Below, piece after piece: positions 6,821 through 14,715 of a DNA stretch of 16,615 bases (position 1 is the stretch's first letter; the number at the start of each line of letters is the position of its first letter). Source of the stretch: JAUWTJ01 sp965603015 (GTDB lineage Bacteria; Pseudomonadota; Alphaproteobacteria; M2410); assembly GCA_965603015.1 (NCBI GenBank), contig CBFDBJ010000077.1, positions 1 to 16,615 on the forward strand. Direction: 5' to 3'. The notes under the pieces were generated by a model. That model was not told the origin of the DNA. It made no database searches and saw only the letters and a program-made list of their open reading frames with translations. The position numbers and the translations under genes are program-made.

Positions 6821-7215
6821 TCGTTCTTGATACGCACACCCTTGTCTGGTGGGTGAACGGTATGAAGGAGTTGAGCAAGGCTGCTTTGCAGACGATTGAG
6901 AGGGAGCAGAGGGAAGGCAGCGAAATTCTGGTGTCAGCTATCACCGCCTGGGAGATCGCAATGCTAATCGAGAGGGGGCGTCTTTCCATGTCGCGTGAGC
7001 TGGGTGAATGGATTGATCTGGTTAAATCAATCCAGGGTGTTCGGTTTGTCGCGATAGATGATGAGATAGCCGTGCAGAGTGTGTCGTTGCCCGGAAACTT
7101 TCACAAAGATCCGGCAGACCGCTTTATCGTCGCAACTGCTCGGAAGTTCGGCGCAACTCTGATTACCAAAGATGAAAAGCTCTCGGGATATGAGTTTGTT
7201 GAAACCGCCTGGTAA
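6817..7215 (+). CDS. vapC: PIN-domain ribonuclease toxin, VapC family
   Basis: A 132-residue PIN-domain toxin, a Mg-dependent endoribonuclease family whose studied members cut tRNA or rRNA. The acidic active site is complete: Asp5 in MIVLDTHTLVWW, Glu46 in AITAWEIAML, Asp98/Asp101 in KDPADRFIVATA, and Asp119 in LITKDEKL. The HTLVWW and AWEIAML pattern is typical of the PIN subgroup paired with Phd-like antitoxins. ATG 6817 is chosen because it overlaps the antitoxin TGA by ATGA; the frame extends upstream to 6802 without a better start. The toxin looks intact. It ends 3 bases before the convergent LOG gene's stop. Confidence 0.9.
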   Translation: MIVLDTHTLVWWVNGMKELSKAALQTIEREQREGSEILVSAITAWEIAMLIERGRLSMSRELGEWIDLVKSIQGVRFVAIDDEIAVQSVSLPGNFHKDPADRFIVATARKFGATLITKDEKLSGYEFVETAW

Positions 7216-7218
7216 TCC

Positions 7219-7788
7219 CTAAGCCAGTCCCGCAATCCTCTCGATCACGTCGCCCACCTGGTCGCCGACAACCAGGCTGTCGCGGAGGGTGTCTTCGGCG
7301 AAGCCCTTGTCGATGCAATTGGTCAGCAAGGTGATGAGCGGATCCCAGTAGCCTTCGAGGTTGAGCAGGCCGATGGGTTTGGTGTGGCGTTCGAGCTGCG
7401 ACCAGGTCATCATTTCCATGGTCTCGTCGAGGGTGCCGATGCCGCCGGGCAGGGACAGGAAGGCGTCGGCCAGGTCGAACATGGTTTGTTTGCGCTCGTG
7501 CATGGATTTGGTGACGATGACCCGGGTGATGCCGTCATAGCCTTCGCGTTCCTGCAGGAAGTCGGGGATTACGCCGACGACTTCGCCGCCCAGCTCCATC
7601 AATCTCTTGGCCACCACGCCCATGAGGCCGACACCGCCGCCGCCGTAGACGAGACGGATGTTGCGGGTTGCCAGCTCTTCGGCAAGACGTTCGGCGGCTT
7701 CGTTGTAGATCGGGCCGAGGCCGTTGCGCGAGCCGCAGAAGACGCAAAGAGAGTTCAATCCGGGGGTTTTGTTGTTCATGGTGCTCAT
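7219..7788 (-). CDS. LOG-family protein (cytokinin riboside 5'-monophosphate phosphoribohydrolase type)
   Basis: A 189-residue Rossmann-fold protein of the LOG/TIGR00730 family, which cleaves the N-glycosidic bond of nucleoside monophosphates; plant-type members release free cytokinin. It has GGGGVGLMG (49-57), the MHERK segment (96-100) and the signature PGGIGTLDE (114-122) with the conserved active-site glutamates. The length is normal. The frame begins at a TTG (7806). ATG 7788 is taken as start, with ATG 7779 also possible; neither has a strong ribosome site. It is convergent with vapC and divergent from the LysM gene. In bacteria the physiological role is often nucleotide housekeeping, so cytokinin production is not implied. 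Confidence 0.9.
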   Translation of the reverse strand: MSTMNNKTPGLNSLCVFCGSRNGLGPIYNEAAERLAEELATRNIRLVYGGGGVGLMGVVAKRLMELGGEVVGVIPDFLQEREGYDGITRVIVTKSMHERKQTMFDLADAFLSLPGGIGTLDETMEMMTWSQLERHTKPIGLLNLEGYWDPLITLLTNCIDKGFAEDTLRDSLVVGDQVGDVIERIAGLA

Positions 7789-7824
7789 AGTATGGGGGAG
7801 AATCAAACAGGGGGTTAACTATAC

Positions 7825-7854
7825 TTCATAAAAATCTGGGCTTCGTGTCATCAA
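7825..7854 (-). promoter_or_regulatory. Candidate promoter of the LOG gene
   Basis: On the minus strand TTGATG (7854-7849) and TATGAA (7830-7825) are separated by 18 bases and lie about 37 bases before ATG 7788. The match is moderate and by eye. The rest of the 7789-7911 gap shows no convincing promoter for the divergent LysM gene. Confidence 0.35.
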
Positions 7855-7911
7855 CTGGCCATAATGATCAGACAGGGTGTATGGGTCAGTAATGTTGGGT
7901 TTATAGAGTAA

Positions 7912-8910
7912 ATGTCAGCTCGTTTGGCAGCAATTTTTTTGGGTCTCGTCCTGGTCATCGCGGCCGTGGCGGCGTATTTTATTGTCTTCAACCCCGAAAG
8001 TCTGCCGCCTGAAGTGGCCGCTGTCATCGAGCGCCATGCACCGACGGGATCGCAAGAGCCTGAAACCGGCCCCGTCCTTCCCACCTTTGATATTGTCCGC
8101 GTTGATGCCTCCGGCACTGCGGTTATCGCCGGTCGCGGCGCGCCGCTGGCCACCGTGATCGTGCGTGCCAATGGCGAGGAAGCCGCCAAAGAAGCGATCA
8201 ATGAAGACGGGGAATGGGCCGCCTATGTGGAGGCGCCGTTCTCGCAAGGCGCTGTCGAACTCACCCTTGAGATGATTATGCCGGACGGCGAGGTCGTGCG
8301 CGGTGAACAGGTGGTCATTATTGCGGTGCCCGAGCGGTCCGGTGAGAAGCCGCTGGTCGTGCTCGGTGAGCCCGGCGCACCAAGCCGCGTGCTGCAAAAC
8401 CCCAAAGAGGGCGACAATACCCTCGTCCTGACGCTGGAGATCATCGACTATGATGCCGATGGCGCGCTGGTGCTTTCGGGGCGGGCGACGCCCAGTGCCG
8501 GACTGCGCGTCTATGGCAATAATGAGCTGCTTGGGGAGACCCGCGCCTCGCGCAAGGGGAACTGGATGTTGAAGCCGGAGGATCCGATTGCGCCGGGGGT
8601 CTATACGCTGCGGCTTGATCAGGTCGACAGTGAGGGCAAGGTGATCATGCGGGTCGAGCTGCCGTTTGAACGGGCCGAGCCTTCCGATGTGCTGGCCGCT
8701 GTCGCCAAAGGTGGCGGACGCGTTGTGGTCCAGCCCGGCAATTCGCTCTGGCGTATCGCGCGGCGGATCTACGGGTCCGGGTTTGAATTCACCATCATCT
8801 ATGATGCCAACCGCAGCCAGATCCGCGATCCGGACCGGATCTATGCCGGTCAGCTCCTCGACTTGCCGGTGAAATACGAAGTCGACGACGAAATCCATCT
8901 GCTGGATTAA
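7912..8910 (+). CDS. LysM protein with two Ig-like repeats
   Basis: A 332-residue exported or membrane-anchored protein. Residues 5-26 are a hydrophobic signal anchor. Two similar blocks follow, about 59-138 and 176-255. Each begins with D-A-[SD]-G-[TA]-x-V-[IL]-[AS]-GR, continues with a G-[EN]-W turn, and ends with a [PS]-[DE]-G-[EK]-V strand, consistent with duplicated bacterial Ig-like beta-sandwich modules. The C-terminus (271-320) is a LysM domain (VVVQPGNSLWRIARRIYGSG...IYAGQLLDLP) that binds peptidoglycan. It probably sits in the periplasm tied to the wall. This architecture recurs in Alphaproteobacteria without a firm function. ATG 7912 has only a weak AGAG upstream. It is divergent from the LOG gene. 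Confidence 0.85.
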   Translation: MSARLAAIFLGLVLVIAAVAAYFIVFNPESLPPEVAAVIERHAPTGSQEPETGPVLPTFDIVRVDASGTAVIAGRGAPLATVIVRANGEEAAKEAINEDGEWAAYVEAPFSQGAVELTLEMIMPDGEVVRGEQVVIIAVPERSGEKPLVVLGEPGAPSRVLQNPKEGDNTLVLTLEIIDYDADGALVLSGRATPSAGLRVYGNNELLGETRASRKGNWMLKPEDPIAPGVYTLRLDQVDSEGKVIMRVELPFERAEPSDVLAAVAKGGGRVVVQPGNSLWRIARRIYGSGFEFTIIYDANRSQIRDPDRIYAGQLLDLPVKYEVDDEIHLLD

Positions 8911-8921
8911 ACATCACAGTT

Positions 8922-8936
8922 ATGCGTCTTGCGCAT
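8922..8936 (+). terminator. Small hairpin after the LysM gene
   Basis: ATGCG-TCTTG-CGCAT forms a perfect 5-bp stem 11 bases after the LysM stop. No T-run follows, so it is at best a weak attenuator or processing hairpin ahead of the ABC exporter gene. The rest of this 62-base gap is featureless. Confidence 0.2.
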
Positions 8937-8972
8937 TCCCCTTGGGCGTGAAGCTCTGTAGTGTCGGGAATC

Positions 8973-10904
8973 ATGAGACATATGACGCTAGATCCCGAGC
9001 CGGAAACGGCTCAAACCAATATCGCCAATCCCAAAGTTCTCGACCCGATCGCGGCCGCCGCCGAGGCGGAGGAAGCTGACAGGTCCGAAGACAACTGGGG
9101 GATACTGCGTCGGCTGTTGCCCTATTTGTGGCCGGCCGGGCGGAGCGACCTGAAATTGCGGATCACCGGTGCCTTCGCGTGCCTGATCCTTGGCAAGCTG
9201 ACGCTGGTCGCCGTCCCGAAAATCTTTGGCATGGCGGTTGACGAGATGATCGGCATTGAGGCGGCAAGTAAATCAGGTGTTGACGGGGCCGTTCTGGCGA
9301 TCCCGCTCTTTCTGATCCTTGGGTTTGGTCTGGCACGCTTTCTGTCGCAAGGGTTTCAACAGCTTCGCGACGGGCTTTTCGCCAAGGCTGGTTTTCATGC
9401 CCAGCGCGATGTGTCGGTTGCCACCTTTAATCATCTGCACGCCTTGTCGTTGCGCTTTCATCTTGAACGGCGCACAGGTGGGCTTGCCCGGGTGATTGAT
9501 CGGGGCACCAAGTCGATTGAATTCCTGTTGCGGTTTGCGATGTTTAATATTGTGCCGACACTGTTTGAGATTTTGATGGTCTCGGCAATCCTGTGGTACA
9601 TGCTCGGCATTGAATATGCGCTCGTGGTTCTGGCGACCGTCGGGCTCTATATTGTCGTGACCTTCATGGTGACCGAATGGCGGTTGGCGTTCCGGCGCAA
9701 AATGAATGCGCGCGACACCGAGGCCAATACCAAGGCGGTCGATTCAATTCTCAATTATGAGACGGTCAAATATTTCAACAATGAAGATATGGAACGCGCC
9801 CGCTTTGAACAGGCCGCGCGCGGTTATGAAGCCGCCGCCGTCAAATCCTATGTTTCGCTGACGATCCTGAATGCCGGGCAGGGGTTTGTTATCTCGGTCG
9901 GCTTTATCACGCTCCTGATTATGTCGGCCTACGGGATTCGCGCTGGCGAGATGACCGTGGGGCATTTCACCATGGTGCAGATGTATCTGTTGCAGCTGGC
10001 GGTGCCGCTCAACATGCTGGGCTTTGTCTACCGCGAAATCAAACAGTCGCTGGTTGATATGGGCCGCATGTTCAAGATGATGGACGTGGAAGAAGAAGTG
10101 CAGGATGCGCCGGGCGCACTCGATCTGATTGTCACAGACGCGGAAGTCTCGTTTGAAGATGTCGAGTTCCATTACGATGCGGAACGCCCGATCCTGAAGG
10201 GTGTCACCTTCAACGTGCCGGGCGGCAAGACAACCGCCATTGTCGGATCAACAGGGGCCGGCAAGTCGACCATCTCGCGCGCGCTGTTCCGGTTCTATGA
10301 TGTCTCGGGCGGGCAGATCACCATCGATGGTCAGAATATCGCCAATGTGACGCAAGCCTCTCTGCGCGCCTCGATCGGCGTCGTGCCGCAGGACACGGTT
10401 CTGTTCAATGACACGATCTTTTACAACATCGCCTATGGTCGGCCCGACGCGACGTTCGAGGAAGTGATCGAGGCGGCAAAAATGGCGCAGATCCATGACT
10501 TCATCGCCAGCATTCCGTCTGCCTACGATACGCTCGTAGGTGAACGCGGGCTGAAACTTTCCGGCGGCGAAAAGCAGCGCGTGGCCATCGCCCGAACGAT
10601 CCTGAAGAACCCGCCAATCCTGTTGCTTGATGAAGCAACCTCGGCGCTGGATACCCATACGGAACAGGAGATCCAGGAAAGCCTCAATGAAATCTCAAAG
10701 AACCGCACAACGCTGATCATTGCCCACCGGCTCTCAACTGTCGTCCATGCCGACGAAATACTCGTGCTCGACGGTGGCAGGATTACTGAACGTGGTCGCC
10801 ACCAGGAGCTGCTGGACAGGGACGGCTCCTACGCCGCCATGTGGAACCGGCAGCTCGAGGCTGCCAAGGCGGCAGAGACGCTGGCGCAGGTGGAAGAATA
10901 CTAG
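8973..10904 (+). CDS. Atm1-type ABC exporter (permease-ATPase fusion)
   Basis: A half-transporter of about 643 residues: an N-terminal acidic extension (first 45 residues), a six-helix type IV exporter domain, then one nucleotide-binding domain. The ATPase motifs are complete: Walker A GSTGAGKS (425-432), signature LSGGEKQR (529-536), Walker B ILLLDEA (549-555) and the switch His in IIAHRLST. The membrane-domain text (HLHALSLRFHLERRTGGLARVIDRG, AVDSILNYETVKYFNNE) matches the Atm1/ABCB7 class. In mitochondria and Alphaproteobacteria this class exports glutathione-linked compounds and supports Fe-S or heavy-metal homeostasis. It should work as an inner-membrane homodimer. Starts at GTG 8961, ATG 8973 and ATG 8982 are possible; ATG 8973 has GGGA just upstream. 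It converges with the zinc-finger gene 9 bases away. Confidence 0.92.
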   Translation: MRHMTLDPEPETAQTNIANPKVLDPIAAAAEAEEADRSEDNWGILRRLLPYLWPAGRSDLKLRITGAFACLILGKLTLVAVPKIFGMAVDEMIGIEAASKSGVDGAVLAIPLFLILGFGLARFLSQGFQQLRDGLFAKAGFHAQRDVSVATFNHLHALSLRFHLERRTGGLARVIDRGTKSIEFLLRFAMFNIVPTLFEILMVSAILWYMLGIEYALVVLATVGLYIVVTFMVTEWRLAFRRKMNARDTEANTKAVDSILNYETVKYFNNEDMERARFEQAARGYEAAAVKSYVSLTILNAGQGFVISVGFITLLIMSAYGIRAGEMTVGHFTMVQMYLLQLAVPLNMLGFVYREIKQSLVDMGRMFKMMDVEEEVQDAPGALDLIVTDAEVSFEDVEFHYDAERPILKGVTFNVPGGKTTAIVGSTGAGKSTISRALFRFYDVSGGQITIDGQNIANVTQASLRASIGVVPQDTVLFNDTIFYNIAYGRPDATFEEVIEAAKMAQIHDFIASIPSAYDTLVGERGLKLSGGEKQRVAIARTILKNPPILLLDEATSALDTHTEQEIQESLNEISKNRTTLIIAHRLSTVVHADEILVLDGGRITERGRHQELLDRDGSYAAMWNRQLEAAKAAETLAQVEEY

Positions 10905-10913
10905 AGGCGAGCT

Positions 10914-11381
10914 TCACCCGGCTTCTTCGAATATCGGTTCGCCTGCCTTATCAAGAATAGCTCTGCCGTCTTCATCGAGCCTGAGCGTCCCGCTGGCATC
11001 GGGATTGTTGATAATGTGCGCGGCGATTTCATTGCAGCGATTGCAAATGTAGACACCGGGGCCGGCAACCAGTCTTTCAACTTCCTTCGAGGTTTTGCCA
11101 CAGAACGTGCATTGATGGATTCTGTCCTTCATGACGCGCTCCTTCATTTGATCGAATGTGAGAGTTCTTGAATCCGGGCGAACATCCGCGTCATCGGGCG
11201 CGACGCCTATGACGGTTTCGGTTCGATAGCCGGAGGGCATTTTCCAACGAATGACCCAGGATCGCTTGAACTTCCCCTTGCGATACCCAAGGTGAATGGT
11301 GTCATTGAGCGGATCGAAATAGGGTTTGTCCCGGACCTCGAGCCGGTCGCGATCTTCAGGCGTACAAATAGCGTAGGGCAT
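10914..11381 (-). CDS. Integrase-arm-like domain fused to a ClpX-type C4 zinc finger
   Basis: A 155-residue protein with an unusual make-up. Residues 91-124 are a ClpX zinc-binding domain: Cys91, Cys94, Cys113 and Cys116 in C-x2-C-x18-C-x2-C spacing, with the ClpX core words FCGK, KEVERLVAGPGVYIC and a following E...II. No AAA+ domain follows. Residues 13-84 (LEVRDKPYFDPLNDTIHLGYRKGK, WVIRW, GYRTETVIG, DDAD, LTFDQ) resemble the N-terminal arm/AP2-like DNA-binding region of alphaproteobacterial phage-type tyrosine recombinases, but no catalytic recombinase domain is present. The tail is acidic. ATG 11381 has an excellent GGAGG 7 bases upstream, so it is surely translated. A DNA-binding adaptor or regulator that pairs with ClpX is a hypothesis; the domain calls are by eye. 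Confidence 0.75.
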   Translation of the reverse strand: MPYAICTPEDRDRLEVRDKPYFDPLNDTIHLGYRKGKFKRSWVIRWKMPSGYRTETVIGVAPDDADVRPDSRTLTFDQMKERVMKDRIHQCTFCGKTSKEVERLVAGPGVYICNRCNEIAAHIINNPDASGTLRLDEDGRAILDKAGEPIFEEAG

Positions 11382-11462
11382 ATCTCATCCTCCGATTGGG
11401 GGCGAGATTAGCACAGCCGAAACGGAAGTCTTGTCCAGAGTTCATCCAGCGAGCGGGCGGTG

Positions 11463-14400
11463 TTACTCCGCAGGCTGTCCGATACCGGGGCGCGGCGGTC
11501 TTCCTGAGAAGCCTCGTATCCAGCTTGCCAAACGCCGCAACCTGTCAGGCAATTTCTTCCTGAATTCCTTCAGCTTCGTTGGCACATTGAGAAGGCACGG
11601 TGTCAGGAACAAGGTCAGCGTTGTTGAAAACGCAAGGCCAAAGACGACTGTTGTCGACAGCTGCTTCCATTGCATCGTGGACGGGTTGCCGAAAGTGATA
11701 TCCCGCGCTCCAAAGTCAACGCTCATGCCAATGGCCATGGGTAGCAGGCCGAAGATTGTCGTTGTCGTCGTGAGCAAGATAGGACGCAGTCTTTGTGTCG
11801 CGGTCTGCACAATGGCGTGATGGATGTCATAGTCATCCTTCATGAACCGCTGGAAGGTGTCGATAAGGACAATGTTGTTGTTCACCACAATCCCCGCAAG
11901 AGCGACGATCCCCACACCTGTCATAATCAACGAGAACATCTGTCCGGTAACCACGAGACCAAGCATGACGCCGGCGGTTGACAGGACAACCGAGGAAAGG
12001 ATCAACGCCGAATGATAGAAGCTGTTGAACTGGGTCAGCAATATGAGCGCCATCAGAACGAGAGATGCAAGCCCCGCCATTTTGAGGAAGGCCAAGGTAT
12101 TCGCTGAGTCTTCATCGGACCCGCGAAAGTTCACGTCAATGCGAGGGTCAATAACCGCCTCCTCTTCCAGCCACTTCTTCATGTGCGCGACTTGTTCAAC
12201 CGTGTTCTCGCCCAGCTTTACATTGGCGGAGACATACATCATGCGTTTGCTGTCGGTGCGCTGAACCTGATTGACCTCCTGGCGAGGAACGATTTTGACG
12301 AAATTGGTAATGGGAACCAGGCCCTGCGGCGTGCGAATACGTAACTGGTCCAGCTGATCAAGGTTGCGAGCCTCAGCGGGGAAACGAACCCGAATATCGA
12401 CTTCGTCAATGGCATCATCCGGTCGGTATTTGCCGATGAGCTGGCCATTGGTGATGAGCTGGACGTAGGAGCCAATGGTTGTGATGTCGGCGCCAAATCG
12501 GCCGGCCTGTTCACGGTCAACGATGACCTGATACTCGATCCCGGGAAGAGGGCGATTGTCCGCGATCTCGATGAGCGCGGGCATTTCCTGTTCCATGTGA
12601 TTGCGAATGCTGGCAACAAGGGGTGTCAGAACCTCAGGGAAATGAGAGCGCAGTTCGATTTGTACTGCCTTGCCGGTTGGTGGTCCGCTTTCTATGGGAC
12701 TGACCTTGATGTCAATCCCCGCCAGGTGGGAGACGCGCTCGCGGATCTCCTCGATGACAATGCTGCCATGCTCCCGGTCCCGATAGTCATCGAGCTCGAT
12801 AAAGATGCTGCCAATGCTGTCGGGCGACTGATCCGGTCCCATGCGCATGGACATGCCGGACCCTCCGCCGGTGTTGGCAAATGTAGATGCGACTCCGGGG
12901 ACACCGAAGACAATCGTTTCGACTTCCCGGACGAGCATGTATCTCTCAAGGGCCGAATAGTTGCCCCTGGCGGAAACACTGACAATAGCCTGTTGAGGGT
13001 CACCGCTGACAAAAAATTCAATTTGTGTCCTGCCGGTCGCCAGTGACCCGACAAAAAGTCCGAAGATCACGGCAACAGTGACAAAGGCCAGCGCAATGTA
13101 GCGACCCGGTGTGCGAATGGAGCGATCGACGAACCGGGCATAGAGGCCGGAAAATCCGGAGAGGGCCGTTACATCCGTATGGGCCGCCGCCGCAAGGGCC
13201 GCAATGTTCTCATTGTCACGCACTTCTGCCTTGCCGAAAATCCCGCCGAGGACAGGCAGGTAGATAAGGGCAACGAGCAGAGAAGCGACGAGGACGAAGA
13301 TCAACGTAAATGGCAGATAGCTCATAAACTTGCCGACCACATCCGGCCAGAACAGCATCGGGAAAAACGCGGCCAATGTGGTCAGGGTCGAGGATGTGAT
13401 GGGCCAGAACATGCGTTTGCCGGCGAGGCCGAAGGCTTCCTTCTTGTCCAGTCCTTCCGCCATTTTCCGGTCAGCATATTCCACAACGACGATGGCACCA
13501 TCGACAAGAATTCCGACGGCGAGGACCAGCCCGAACATCACCATCGTATTCACTGTGAAGCCAAGGGCATAGAGCATCAAGAATCCAAGCAGGAAGGACG
13601 ATGGAATGGCAAAGCCGACCAGCAGGCCTGACCGTACTCCAAGCGCTCCAACGACAATGATCATAACCAGGATAATGGCGGTCATCACAGATGACTGCAG
13701 GGCATTCAGTTCGTCCTCGATCACGCCGGCAGAGTCCCACTGATAGTCGACATGGACCGTATCAGGCCACTGTTCCTGCATTTCACCCAGAACCCGACGG
13801 ACCTCCTCTGTGGTGGCAATGATATTCTCGCCAATACGCTTGGAGATCTGGATGCCGTAGGCACGCTCTGTGTTCATGGAGGCATAGCTGTCGCGGTCCT
13901 TGAAGGTGCGGCGAATTTCGGCGACATCGGACAGAACAACAACCCCGTCGCCCTCGGCCTTGAGGGCGAGGTTATAGACGTCGGCAGCAGTCTCAAAGAG
14001 GCCGGGAACCTTGACGCTGAAGCTGCCATGCCCGGTATCCATCACGCCGGCGGGGATAAGTCTGTTGTTCAATCGCACCGCGTTCAGAAGCTCGTTCTGG
14101 GAAATATTATAGGCTTCGAGCTTCGCCGGATCGAGAATGACTTCAAGAAGTTCTTCCCGGGCCCCCGTCAGGTTCGCTTCCATGACACTTGGCAAGGCTT
14201 CAAGATTATCCTTGGCCTCACGGGCCATTCGGTAGAGGGTGCGTTCCGGCAAGTCACCATAGATAGCTGCGATAATGATCGGCTGTTCGGCCGCATTCAT
14301 CTCAATGACAACGGGTTCCTCTGCATCCTGAGGAATTTCCGTTCTTGCCATGTCAACTTCCTCACGGACCTTTTGCAGGACCGTGTCCATCTCCATATTG

Positions 14401-14693
14401 ACGTCAAACTCAAGAAAGACGGCGCCATGATTGGCCCCGCCGTAGGACTTCATCTCCTTCAGACCCTCAATAGTGCGCAGCCGCATCTCCATCGGCTTGA
14501 CCAGAAGTCGCTCTGCATCTTCAGGCGAAATGCCGGGGAAGGGCAGGGAAACCATGACAAAGGGAAACTGAATGTCGGGATAAGCCTCTTTGGGAATATT
14601 AATGAAGGCATAGAGGCCGGCAAGAACAGTCATGACAACAAAGGTCATCACGGTTCTCGTTCGGCTCAGGGCTGCATCGATGATCTTGTGCAT
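11463..14693 (-). CDS. RND efflux transporter permease (HAE1/AcrB-like)
   Basis: A 1076-residue inner-membrane proton antiporter, the pump of a tripartite efflux system. The layout is typical: TM1 at the N-terminus (TVMTFVVMTVLAGLYAFI), a large periplasmic loop, a cluster of TMs containing GILVDGAIVVVEYADR, a second periplasmic loop, and a final TM cluster containing GIVVNNNIVLIDTFQRF. Asp398 matches AcrB Asp407. AcrB Asp408 is replaced by Gly399 and the position of Lys940 by Asn, as in many non-AcrB members of this superfamily. The frame extends to 14777, but ATG 14693 (MHKIIDAAL) has GAGGA 8 bases upstream and begins right at TM1. It lies 22 bases after the fusion-protein gene. No outer-membrane channel gene is in view, and the substrate is unknown. 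Confidence 0.93.
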   Translation of the reverse strand: MHKIIDAALSRTRTVMTFVVMTVLAGLYAFINIPKEAYPDIQFPFVMVSLPFPGISPEDAERLLVKPMEMRLRTIEGLKEMKSYGGANHGAVFLEFDVNMEMDTVLQKVREEVDMARTEIPQDAEEPVVIEMNAAEQPIIIAAIYGDLPERTLYRMAREAKDNLEALPSVMEANLTGAREELLEVILDPAKLEAYNISQNELLNAVRLNNRLIPAGVMDTGHGSFSVKVPGLFETAADVYNLALKAEGDGVVVLSDVAEIRRTFKDRDSYASMNTERAYGIQISKRIGENIIATTEEVRRVLGEMQEQWPDTVHVDYQWDSAGVIEDELNALQSSVMTAIILVMIIVVGALGVRSGLLVGFAIPSSFLLGFLMLYALGFTVNTMVMFGLVLAVGILVDGAIVVVEYADRKMAEGLDKKEAFGLAGKRMFWPITSSTLTTLAAFFPMLFWPDVVGKFMSYLPFTLIFVLVASLLVALIYLPVLGGIFGKAEVRDNENIAALAAAAHTDVTALSGFSGLYARFVDRSIRTPGRYIALAFVTVAVIFGLFVGSLATGRTQIEFFVSGDPQQAIVSVSARGNYSALERYMLVREVETIVFGVPGVASTFANTGGGSGMSMRMGPDQSPDSIGSIFIELDDYRDREHGSIVIEEIRERVSHLAGIDIKVSPIESGPPTGKAVQIELRSHFPEVLTPLVASIRNHMEQEMPALIEIADNRPLPGIEYQVIVDREQAGRFGADITTIGSYVQLITNGQLIGKYRPDDAIDEVDIRVRFPAEARNLDQLDQLRIRTPQGLVPITNFVKIVPRQEVNQVQRTDSKRMMYVSANVKLGENTVEQVAHMKKWLEEEAVIDPRIDVNFRGSDEDSANTLAFLKMAGLASLVLMALILLTQFNSFYHSALILSSVVLSTAGVMLGLVVTGQMFSLIMTGVGIVALAGIVVNNNIVLIDTFQRFMKDDYDIHHAIVQTATQRLRPILLTTTTTIFGLLPMAIGMSVDFGARDITFGNPSTMQWKQLSTTVVFGLAFSTTLTLFLTPCLLNVPTKLKEFRKKLPDRLRRLASWIRGFSGRPPRPGIGQPAE

Positions 14694-14715
14694 CGGATCG
14701 GTCCTCGGCTGAAAT

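Noticed and set aside
7219..7788. Misannotated lysine decarboxylase
   Set aside because: The PGGxGTxxE motif and length identify the LOG family; the old lysine decarboxylase label for this group is not appropriate.
7915..8898. Long minus-strand open frame (327 codons) opposite the LysM gene
   Set aside because: The plus strand encodes a signal anchor, two repeats and a LysM domain; the antisense product is rich in His/Arg/Asp and looks like a shadow.
10914..11381. Truncated clpX gene
   Set aside because: The zinc finger is at the C-terminal half with a different N-terminal region and its own good start and stop; it is not a fragment of ClpX, whose finger is N-terminal and followed by an AAA+ domain.
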